NCBI RefSeq assembly: GCF_001704415.2 | Contig: NC_030819.1 | Location: forward strand, 35,520,575 to 35,584,574 | DNA length: 64,000 bases | Origin: Capra hircus | Taxonomy: Eukaryota > Chordata > Mammalia > Artiodactyla > Bovidae | Direction: 5' to 3' | The notes under the pieces: generated by a model | Seen by the model: the letters and a program-made list of their open reading frames with translations, nothing else | Databases searched by the model: none | Told to the model about the DNA's origin: nothing | Program-made: the position numbers and the translations under genes | In this document: positions 23,993-32,690 of the stretch, piece after piece | Position numbering within the stretch: the stretch's first letter is position 1 | Layout: each line of letters opens with the position of its first letter

Positions 23993-24618
23993 AGGTGCCC
24001 TTACAGTTCTCCAGAACTTTTTTTTTGACCAAAACCCATAAGTAAAATACACATGTCTTAGTTGTCTTTGATTATAACTTCACCTTGAATCACTGTTCAT
24101 TTCCTGTTGATACTGGCAGTAGATGCCATGGCTTAATTAATGACATTACAAAATTACAGCTATATACCATTACAAATTTCTTTGTCATTAACAGCTTCTG
24201 CCAAGAGGCATCATAACCAAATTTTCAAATGTCATGGAACCATATGACAAGTCATGCAACACAAAAGCATACGTGAGAAAATGACAGCCACATACAAAGC
24301 ATCTTACTAAAAATAAAGTGACAAGTGTTCAATGCCAAATAAAAAAGCAAGCCAGAAATAAACAATCTAAGGCTGGAAAGGGTGATGCACGTTCTCTTTA
24401 ACTCTTTGGTTCTCAACAAAAAGAAAGCGTTCATGTTACAGGCAGTTATTTTCCATCACAGGATATGGAGCAATAATGATTTTTCCAGGTAACTATTCCA
24501 TGCTGGAAAACATGCAAGCTGTCCAGAGCAATATCACCCAGAAATATCACTTGTTTCATGTCTATAATCATTTACAAACATATTTATAAACATGAGACAA
24601 ATTCTAGGCTAAAAGTCT

Positions 24619-25578
24619 ATCAGTTCAGTTGAGTTCAGTCACTCAGTCGTGTCTGACTCTTTGCGACCCCATGAATCGCAGCACGCCAGGCCTCCCTGTC
24701 CATCACCATCTCCTGGAGTTCACTTGAACTCTCGTCCATCGAGTCAGTGATACCATTCAGCCATCTCATCCTCTGTCGTCCCCTTCTCCTCCTGCCCCCA
24801 ACCCCTCCCAGCATCAGAGTCTTTTCCAATGAGTCACCTCTTCGCATGAGGTGGCCAAAGTACTGGAGTTTCAGCTTTAGCATCATTCCTTCCAAAGAAA
24901 TCCCAGGGTTGATCTCCTTCAGAATGGACTGGTTGGATCTCCTTGCAGTCCAAGGGACTCTCAAGAGTCTTCTCCAACACCACAGTTCAAAAGCATCAAT
25001 TCTTCGGCGCTCAGCTTTCTTCACAGTCCAACTCTCACATCCATACATGACTACTGGAAAAACCATAGACTTGACTAAATGGACCTTTGTTGACAAAGTA
25101 ATGTCTCTGCTTTTCAATATGCTATCTAGGTTGGTCATAACTTTCCTTCCAAGGAGGAAGTGTCTTTTAATTTCATGGCTGCAATCACCATCAGCAGTGA
25201 TTTGAAGTCCCCCAAAATAAAGTCTGACACTGTTTCCACTGTTTCCCCATCTATTTCCCATGAAGTGATCGAACCGGACGCCATGATCTTCGTTTTCTGA
25301 ATGTGGAGCTTTAAGACAACTTTTTCACTCTCCTCTTTCACTTTCATCAAGAGGCTTTTTAGCTCCTCTTCACTTTCTGCCATAAGGGTGGTGTCATCTG
25401 CATATCTGAGGTTATTGATATTTCTCCCGGCAATCTTGATTCCAGCTTGTGCTTCCTCCAGCCCAGTGTTTCTCATGATGTACTCTGCATATAAGTTAAA
25501 TAAGCAGGGTGACAATATACAGCCTTGATGTACTCCTTTTCCTATTTGGAACCAGTCTGTTGTTCCATGTCCAGTTCA
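24619..25578 (-). mobile_element. BovB LINE 3' end with broken reverse transcriptase frame
   Basis: The minus strand encodes the C-terminal RTE-clade reverse transcriptase region in two overlapping frames. 25135-25515 has the catalytic YADD box (LRYADDTTLMAE). 24635-25261 holds the downstream part with CESWTVKKAE, WCWRRLLRVPW and GKVAKSQTRLSD-like ends. The two frames are joined by a frameshift near 25210-25230, and the 5' part (endonuclease) is absent, so the copy is dead. Its extreme 3' end (ctcagtcgtgtctgactctt) is the sequence shared with Bov-A SINEs, which are thought to use BovB machinery. Confidence 0.95.
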
Positions 25579-26471
25579 GTTCAATTTAAATTTTTGTTTT
25601 CATCGCAGATCAACTTAAGAAAAAACTTGTAACAGAGAAAACTTTTCAATCCCAAATAATAGATTTTTTATTGCAAGTGGTTTAAAATGCACCTGAGTTT
25701 TCTGAAGACCTATCTGTATTACTTTCCATTATTCGACAAGTCATGCATTATTCATTGGTCTCCATTTATAGACAACCTCACTTTATTTGTGTTATCCTGG
25801 CAGTTAGCTGCATGGGGAACAGCATTTAAAACAAATAGTGTACTATGCAAGCAGCAGTCTTGAAACAGTCTACAGAAGGCATTTGCTGCTGCTGGCTAGG
25901 GCCCAGAAAAATCCTTATAGCTTGCTGAGCTTCGGCATTTGGATTTCTCTCTTCTTTTCTTAAACCAGTCACACAATGTGTCCCTAACGGGGAGCATGTA
26001 CAGTCACTGGAATAGCTGTACAGGTTTACATTTCCATCAAGTACTTGAACTCAGTGTATTCACATTTCCTTAAAAAAAAAGCAACCTGCTTACATTATAA
26101 AGTCTTATTTACCAATGAAAATTCTTCTGAAAGTTATCACTCAAAGTGCTTGATGCTGCAAAGATTTTTTATCTGTTACAGCTTTCCCATGACGAATCGA
26201 GATTAGCAGAAGCTTAAGTGTCATGCTAAAAATTGCCTCGTACACCCTCCTGATGGAGATGTTTTAAGCACACATGAGGAACCAGATAGGAGATAATGTA
26301 TCTTTGCAAGGCATACTGAAAACATGCTTGGAGCCTGATTTTCAACATCAGTGGCTGAGAATTACTGGCAATTAGTTGCTCATTGCTCCATTATGTCCTT
26401 GACATCTAGAATGGCTATACTGCTTCGTATAGTGATTTTAGTTGATTTAGTTGATTTTAGCTCCTTAGCAT

Positions 26472-26742
26472 AAAGGAAATCAACCCCAAATATTCATTGG
26501 AAGGACTGATGCTAAAGCTGAAGCTCCAATAATTCGGCCACCTGATGCAAAGAGCTGACTCTTGGAAAAGACCCTAATGCTGGGAAAGATTGAGGACAGG
26601 AAGAGAAGGGGATGACAGAGGATGAGATAGTTGGACATGAGTTTGAGCAAACTCTGGGAGATGTTGAGGGACAGAGAGGCCTGGCATGCTGCAGTCCATG
26701 GGGTCACAAAGAGTCAGACACGACTGAGCTACTCAACAAGTG
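26472..26742 (+). mobile_element. BovB LINE 3' fragment
   Basis: Same 3' region as the 24619-25578 copy but in plus orientation: ttcattggaaggactgatgc, gagctgactcttggaaaaga, gacatgagtttgagcaaact-type text, ending gagtcagacacgactgag. Small internal deletion. Confidence 0.93.
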
Positions 26743-27127
26743 ATTTTGGTAACTTCTAAGATCTCTATCAAAATTACCCAAAACTATCAAAATTAGAGAA
26801 CCTTTGAGATGAAGCAAGTTCCAGTAGGGGAAGATACTTAGCTCCTAAGGCTTAGGCAGATTAAAATATTTGTCATACTTCAATTTTCTTCTTGATCAAA
26901 AACTATTAGCAGTTGGGTTCACAAAGTTACAGAAAGTTGATATAAAATATTAAGATATAGTCACCTGGGTATTCTGCCCTAACAGTGAATGAGTCTACAT
27001 TGGTAGTGCATGTGAAAAGTTAAAAAGTATTTGTTTTAATTCTGCTATTTGAAAAATGGGAAATATTTTCAGAAGGTTGTTTGTATAATATTTTATGTCT
27101 GCCAGGTGACAGAGTCAAATGATACAA

Positions 27128-27198
27128 CAGTCAACCCCTTTATATCCCAGAGGACTGGTTCTGGGAGCTGCATTCCCAGATACAGAGGGTCAACTATA
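27128..27198. mobile_element. Possible Tigger-type DNA transposon fragment
   Basis: cagtcaacccctttatatcc ... ctgggagctgcattcccaga ... gagggtcaactata resembles the terminal region of Tigger-like elements. Short and diverged. Confidence 0.35.
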
Positions 27199-27864
27199 GA
27201 AAAAAACTGGGAACAGTTTAGTAGCTTACATGGAAACTACCAATATTTTAACTTTTGCAGCTTTGGAAGTCTGATTTGGCTTTATAACACAGCTATGTTA
27301 TAAAATTTTACCCTAGTCAGAAATCTTGAAAATGTTTGCAAATCCTGGAAAATAATGCCACTCAGCATCCCAACTAAGGAGGCTCTCCTTGAACTAAGAG
27401 TACACAGATAATGCCAACCACATGCCTTCTAAACTCAAAGTGAATACCAATATATTTTTTCCATTGAAGATTTTCTAAAATATAGTTATTTGGGTTCAAC
27501 ATCCAGAAATGAGAGGTTTGGCCTATGTAGCTATCAGATACCAAAATAAATAAACCTAATCTCAGGTATGTGTTTTGATGACTTTTAATCAACTCCTTAG
27601 AGGAGAAAAAAAAAAACAAAACAGGATTTGAATTTTCAACTTCTAATAAACAAAATATTGCTGGCATACAGCATTGCATGCACTGGGTACTCAGGCAGAA
27701 ATATGACCATTCAGTTGCAGAATTAGGAAAAATTTCCCTGCTTTCGGTCTCATGCACAGCACAGACATGCCCATTTAGTGTCATGCCAGGATAGAAGCGA
27801 AACGACATACCACACAAAGGACAAACAGTATGTAGATTTTTTTACTGTGAACCACAAAACTTAC

Positions 27865-27894
27865 CCGTTCTCACCATAGATCTTTTGAAAGAGT
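27865..27894 (-). CDS. LMO7: LMO7 30-nt microexon
   Basis: This exon is one base, nine codons and two bases: the A completes Arg, then LFQKIYGEN and GG of a Gly codon. The acceptor is tttcttag and the donor AACGG|gtaagt is near consensus. It was located by looking for the peptide expected between LMVER and the SKSLSDV exon. In the usual human protein this peptide follows the TFSR of exon 32438-32690 directly. Its length is divisible by three and both ends are phase 2, so it can also be skipped in frame. Confidence 0.95.
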
Positions 27895-28908
27895 CTAAGA
27901 AATCAGAAAACCAAAAATTAAGTCATGTTTTTCTAGTTGTGTTAGTTTCTAAATATTCAACATCTTCAAGAGTCTAATTAGAGATGGACAAATCTCAAAA
28001 GGTTGCTTCTTCAGTCACATTCTTGATCATGCCTCAAATTCTCATTGATCTCATATCTCAAGGAATTCAGATCAAGGTAAAGAATTTCCTGTTTTCCTTT
28101 GAACCAAATGAACAAATTCATTTAGGAAACAAACAAAAACTTCCTGTGCCAGGAACTAATAAGAAGTTAGATTTAGGTCTACCAATTTCATTTAACCCAT
28201 TATTTGTCCATCCCAAAGTTCCACAAACTGAACATTCATCAAAACTTGGCAAGTTGCATAACATATAAATGCAGACGCATTATCAAAATGGCCATAATTA
28301 CATACATCTAAAGTGTAGCAGACAGCAAATGACATTCATGCACTGTAATAAAATTTGCACTGAACTTTAAACCATCAATGTAAAAAGTTGCACGTCAATA
28401 GTCTAAGAAGCCTGGGTCAAAATCAGACATCAAAATCAAGTTAAATGAAACTTGCAATGCCATATTTTAAGGGAAATTTTTATACCAAAAACCATGTACT
28501 CTGAAATACAAGAAACAGATAAAACCAAACTATAACCAGAGTGTTTCAGAAATGCCCGGAATGAGAATAAAAGTCTTGTAAACATAATCAGAAAACAGCT
28601 TTGTGAAATGTCATATGGCAGAAGCATATCATAGTCTTCCCTCAAGGCCAAGGGCACTGTTTGCAGATACACACCTTCTTAAACAGGTCTCAGAGAAGTG
28701 ATTTTGAGACGTGCGAATATGGAATTGCACTTTTTCCACACAACGACTAGATCTGATTTTTCTCAAAGCAATATCAACGCTTTAACAGGATGCTTCAAAA
28801 CAGCTCATGACATGCAGACTTGGGCAATCTGATGCTACTTTATCACACAAGGAAAGTCACACAAGACTATCCACGACAAGCATAATCCTTGCAGAAACAC
28901 ACTCTGAC
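27895..28908 (-). other. LMO7: LMO7 intron between microexon and large exon
   Basis: About 1 kb of AT-rich unique sequence without recognised repeats. It contains nothing I can assign. Confidence 0.75.
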
Positions 28909-29631
28909 CTCTCCACCATCAGCCGCTTCCTGTGCCTAAGCCTGCTGGCCTCTCGGATGGACTCCCACTTCTGTAAGTCCGCCTCGCTGCAGGGACCAGG
29001 GGTGAAACTGACGGGAGGGACAGTGGTTCCCAGCTTCCAAGACTGGATCTTACGAGCCAACATGTCGTCTTTCTTCTGCCTACAGGAAGGAACTAACACT
29101 CTACAGCTAGTACTTTTTTCTTTCGAGGGGCATGTCCTTTCAAGCACACAGAGAAATTTTGCTTGAATTTCTGGAGGAAGCATCCAGGGTTCGGGCAATG
29201 GGACTGGCTGGTATCTATCAGGGCCTCCTGACAGAGGCACCTCTGTCTTCTGTGCTGGAATGCGGCGAACAATCATATCATCTTTTTCGAGGTCCGGAAG
29301 AACAAGTTCCCCTTCCCTACACTGCAGGATTATATCTCGCTCTACAGGATCGTCTTGCCCAGACAGACTTCTTAAGTCTTCGAAAGCCCGGAGAATACAT
29401 GGGTTTGCATGGAAAGCCCTAGTCTTTCTGACAAAGAAGTCATCATTCTCTAAGTCGGGATCCAGGACTGGCATCTCCAGGGCATCTCCCGGTCCACACC
29501 CTGGTGCGTAAGAGAGGTTCCTTCTGCGTGTTATGAGCCGGGGGCCAGCCGTGGGGTCGATTTTGGTATTTGTTTCAGAAGACAAGATGTCATCAGAATA
29601 TGTCTGGAGGGCCTGAAGTAATAAAAACTGA
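28909..29631 (-). CDS. LMO7: LMO7 large optional exon with three DD motifs
   Basis: The exon is 723 nt: one base, 240 codons, then AG, phase 2 on both sides. It contains LENDDFFVRKTRAFHANP, then LPDLEKDDMIVRRIPAQK, then RQKKDDMLARKIQSWK, each a DD-x-x-x-R-[R/K] unit (DD near exon residues 63, 117 and 188), and ends EADLQKWESIREASRLR ... LMVE. It matches the long LMO7 isoforms as I recall them. The chosen acceptor (tatgcttcag at 29632, good pyrimidine tract) keeps phase; a second cag would start the exon at 29612 but breaks phase with upstream AG donors. The donor GAGAG|gtcaga is weak. Confidence 0.92.
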
Positions 29632-30490
29632 CTGAAGCATAGGAAAGAAAAAGGAAGGGAGAATCTTATTAAGTTTGGGGAGAAAAGGTAATTAGCAGCA
29701 AACCAAAAACTAGCTAGTCCCTGTGGGTGAATTATTTAAGGGGGCCATGGGAGGGACTCTAGCTGCGAAGTAAGACCAGCATTTAACGCCATCACCCATG
29801 ATACCATTTAATGAAATCAGAGCAGAGTCTACTTCTCAGAAAAGGTGGATATCATTGAGGCCAAGGGATGGCACTAGAATGGGAAGAGAGTGAACCTGCC
29901 TGAAACACACAGTGCTCCATCCACCCTTTCCTCATCCCATCGGCCACAATGGTCTGACTCCCTTCCCAGAGAAGCAGCGACGATCCTGAAAGGTTTCCAG
30001 AGCTGAGCAATGAATGCTTTATGCAAGAGGCACAGGTGGTCAGCTGAAATTAAATTCAATGCTCTGAAGCTTTGTTTAAAAATATCTGTTGAATTTCTTC
30101 TTTGCATTTTCTCATCAGTCTTGCCTGTCCCAGTGTCTGTCTACAGGTTATTTCCTTTCTCCACAACTTCACACATAGCATAGCTGTATAATTAGGTCAG
30201 CAGTCTAAAAGGCCTTTTTAAATGGTTTTCAACAAGAACTGATGATGCCGTATGTAACTCTGTACTATTAACATGATTGTGCTAAAGAACATTTAATCCT
30301 ATTAGACGTTCAAGCTCACACACTTGCACAGAAAGCATGATGTTATATGTTACGCTTTCATAACTCAGTATTAAGTGAGTGAGCGTCCATGATTCAGCTC
30401 ATCACGGTCAGTGGTTAATGGGGCAGTGCAAGTTGGTACAGGTGTCACAGGCTGGACTCTAAGCAGGCGGGCTCATGCAGGCAGGTACAC
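29632..30490 (-). other. LMO7: LMO7 intron inside the optional block
   Basis: 859 bases of unique-looking sequence without recognised repeats. A 77-codon open frame at 29874-30107 lacks supporting splice sites and looks accidental. Confidence 0.7.
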
Positions 30491-30691
30491 CTGGGCTCAT
30501 CTGAAACACCATGGGTTCTCCTGGCTGCCTGGGGGTCCCAGGAGTTTCTGGCCCGTTTGGTAGCCAATTCCAGCAAGGGTGAAGGTCTTTGACAGTTGCT
30601 GTCTAGCCTATGATCTGCTTTTTGTATTCTACTAAAAATGGTGGAGCTTCTGTCAGAGCCTGAGTCCTCATCGTCAGAGTCTGAATTCCTT
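30491..30691 (-). CDS. LMO7: LMO7 probable optional exon, acidic Ser cluster, no DD motif
   Basis: The exon is 201 nt: one base, 66 open codons, then AG, phase 2 on both sides. It starts RNSDSDDEDSGSDRSSTIFS, continues RIQKADHRLDSNCQRP and ends RRTHGVSDEP. The acidic start looks like the stretch that precedes the DD motif in the other units, but the DD-x-x-x-RR core itself is missing. The acceptor is ccaagtag and the donor CCCAG|gtgtac is weak. I do not recognise the peptide. Support rests on open frame, two splice sites, matching phase and position in the block, so it could be a species-specific or decaying exon. Confidence 0.6.
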
Positions 30692-30853
30692 CTACTTGGA
30701 GTAACACAGAGAAAGGAAAAAGAAAAGACAACAAAGAATGATGTAACTAAAAATACTGTCCAGCTCTGGCTGTTTAGAAGACTTTTTAAAATCTAGATCC
30801 TTAAGTCTAAATTTAAACTGTTCCCCACCCCCTCCCAGTGAGCACATTTATAG

Positions 30854-31109
30854 ATGTTGCTGCTAAGTCACTTCAGTCGTGTCCAATTCTGTGGGACCCC
30901 ATAGACGGCAGCCCACCAGGCTCCCCCGTCCCTGGGATTCTCCAGGCAAGAACACTGGAGTGGGTTGCCATTTCCTTTTCCAATGCATGAAAGTGAAAAG
31001 TGAAAGTGAAGTCGCTCAGTCGTATCCGACTCTTAGCGACCCCATGGACTGCAGCCTACCAGGCTCCTCCATCCATAGGATTTTCCAGGCAAGAGTGCTG
31101 GAGTGGGAA
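30854..31109 (-). mobile_element. BOV-A2 SINE close to a splice donor
   Basis: Two reversed Bov-A units joined by a gcatgaaagtgaaaagtgaa linker. It fills half of the 510-bp intron and lies 92 bases past the donor of exon 31202-31480. Confidence 0.94.
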
Positions 31110-31201
31110 ATTAATCTCTCTCGTAAAATGCGCACATAGAATGCACGCTGTCAGGGTACCGAATGGACACTGGAATGAAAGAAACATGCACAAAGACAAA
31201 C

Positions 31202-31480
31202 CTGAATCCCTGAAATTCTTTATACCACGGTTTGTAAGTTTCCCTTTTTATACGTTTCCAGTTCACATCCTCTGGGATCCAGCATTTGGGGAGAAACTGA
31301 TCAAAAGCGTTCCCTGGGCTTGGCATGACTGGGCTTAGCTTTCGCACGTAAAGATCATCCTTTACAGTGTTGGGAACGCTTGTCTTGTTTTCGTTCTCTT
31401 CCAAATAACAAGAGGAGTCTGAAGTTTCTTGTACTGTTGGCCAGTTCTCCACGTTCGTGCCCCAAGTTCTCCTCTCGTTA
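31202..31480 (-). CDS. LMO7: LMO7 optional exon with third DD motif
   Basis: The exon is 279 nt: one base, 92 codons, then AG, phase 2 on both sides. It reads NERRTWGTNVENWPTVQ, then ETSDSSCYLEENENKTSVPN, TVKDDLYVRKLSPVMPSP, GNAFDQFLPKCWIPED and finally KRETYKPWYKEFQGF. KDDL-x-x-RK and FDQFLP repeat the layout of exon 32438-32690 (KDDM-x-x-RR ... FNRFLP). The donor TTCAG|gtttgt is weak. The start is the least certain part: gaacag|T at 31480 has a poor pyrimidine tract, and in-phase AG sites lie slightly further in. A BOV-A2 SINE lies 92 bp beyond the donor. Confidence 0.8.
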
Positions 31481-31812
31481 CTGTTCAAAACATCCAACCA
31501 GTTAAGACACTGCGTGAGCAATTTGTGACACAGAACACAAGAGGCATGCTTTCTGTCTCACAAAGTTCACACTGTGAATGCAGCCAATTCGTTTCCATTC
31601 TCATCATTCTCATCATTCCAGCCCCTACAACAAAGTTAAGGCATTATAACAGCATCTCATTTTAATTAGAGAAGAGCTTGATATACGAGGGCCAGAGACA
31701 CTTATAGAATGTGTTAGAAGAGAGAGAAATCGCAAACCATCTGGGGTGTTACTTTATGTATTAAAAATCAACAGCACAACAGGCATTCCGATCCCGGAGA
31801 AATTTTTCTGAC

Positions 31813-32046
31813 CTCGTCAGTTTGTACAGCCCAGTGGTTAATGGGTCAGGAGGAGAAAAGATGAGTGAACAAGATTTAGGAGAGATGAAACCCTCAGGCC
31901 TCTTTTTCACTTGGAATCTACGGTTGGCTAAGTCATCCCAAACTACATCCGGCAGCCTCCGTTCCTCCTCTGAGTCCGATCCGCTTTCAGAACCATACAC
32001 CTCCTTCGGATAGGAAGCTGGATTCGAAAAATCACGCTCTGCTCTG
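31813..32046 (-). CDS. LMO7: LMO7 optional exon with second DD motif
   Basis: The exon is 234 nt: one base, 77 codons, then AG, so phase 2 on both sides. It reads RAERDFSNPASYPKEVYG, then SESGSDSEEERRLPDVVWDD, then LANRRFQVKKRPEGF, and ends LTTGLYKLT. An acidic Ser-rich run leads into LPDV-x-x-DDL-x-x-RR, close to the exon-4 unit and to LIMCH1. The acceptor is a tandem tag-cag, so the exon may start at 32046 or 32043. The donor ACGAG|gtcaga is weak, and reading through it continues open for another 15 codons before a stop. Probably a cassette exon of long isoforms. Confidence 0.85.
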
Positions 32047-32437
32047 CTAATTTGATGGGAAATTAAAGAATACTTTTTGTGTTCACTGAGCTCCATCAAC
32101 ACAGATTTTTAAAAAAATGGAAACAAGCAACACAGCAGAGTTCACAATGAACAATGTAAGTCATCCAGGAAGCTGAAAGATAACCAGTGAGTCAAAGGCA
32201 AGCATCTAAAAAAAGAACCGGCAAATCATATGCTGACATTCTAAAACGGAAGAAATCTCTTCAAGATATGGATGACTAAAAACACAGGTAAGAAAAAGAA
32301 AGATTTTCATTAATGAAGTTTTATGTTATCTATGAAATACATTTTAAGGATTATTCCTTTTACCAAATTAAATATCCCAGCAAATTCCCCAAGCCAAATG
32401 AATTTTCAAACTCAGTAATCAGCTCACATTCCAGTAC

Positions 32438-32690
32438 CTTGGAAATGTTCCATCTGCTTCTGTGTAGACGGCACTTGCCCAGCTTCGTCTGTTATCCTCA
32501 TTTTTGTCCAGCTTTTTCTTCCTCAAAGGTGCCGGCACGTACGATGGCTGTTTACTCTTGCTGGGTAAAAAGCGATTGAAGGGTAAGGCAGACTTGGGTT
32601 CAATAGCCGAAATCCTTCTATAGGACATATCATCTTTATTATGGTCCTGCATTTTGAATGTAAATTCAGAATCTGTGTCACTTTCACAAC
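32438..32690 (-). CDS. LMO7: LMO7 exon: first DDM/RR motif unit
   Basis: The exon is 253 nt: two bases completing Gly, 83 codons, then AG of a split Arg/Ser codon. It reads CESDTDSEFTFKMQDH, then NKDDMSYRRISAIEPKSALP, then FNRFLPSK, YVPAPLRKKK and DNRRSWASAVYTEADGTFP. An acidic Ser/Asp stretch precedes DDM-x-x-RR, followed by a proline-containing PFNRFLP block. LIMCH1 has the same arrangement at the same place, so this is the ancestral unit. The donor CCAAG|gtactg is weak. In the common human isoform, as I recall it, this exon joins the LFQKIYGENG microexon directly; here five more phase-compatible exons, including that one, lie downstream. Confidence 0.96.

Larger units (their letters stand above)
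19080..27864 (-). other. LMO7: LMO7 8.8-kb intron before the coil
   Basis: Holds Bov-type SINEs, L2, MIR, MER20 and two BovB fragments, listed separately. Unique-looking parts are 19080-20640, 21990-22500, 22640-23340, 24000-24615, 25580-26470 and 26745-27864. Around 27128-27198 a stretch resembles the terminal part of a Tigger-type DNA transposon (weak). No extra exon was found, though the phase-2 boundary would tolerate one. Confidence 0.75.

Noticed and set aside
24747..25205. 152-codon plus-strand frame
   Set aside because: It is antisense to the BovB reverse transcriptase remnant.
28807..29511. Plus-strand open frames opposite the large exon (119, 96 and 83 codons)
   Set aside because: They are antisense shadows of exon 28909-29631 with no family resemblance.
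29874..30107. 77-codon minus frame inside the optional block as another cassette exon
   Set aside because: No AG/GT pair gives phase 2 on both sides with a credible pyrimidine tract.
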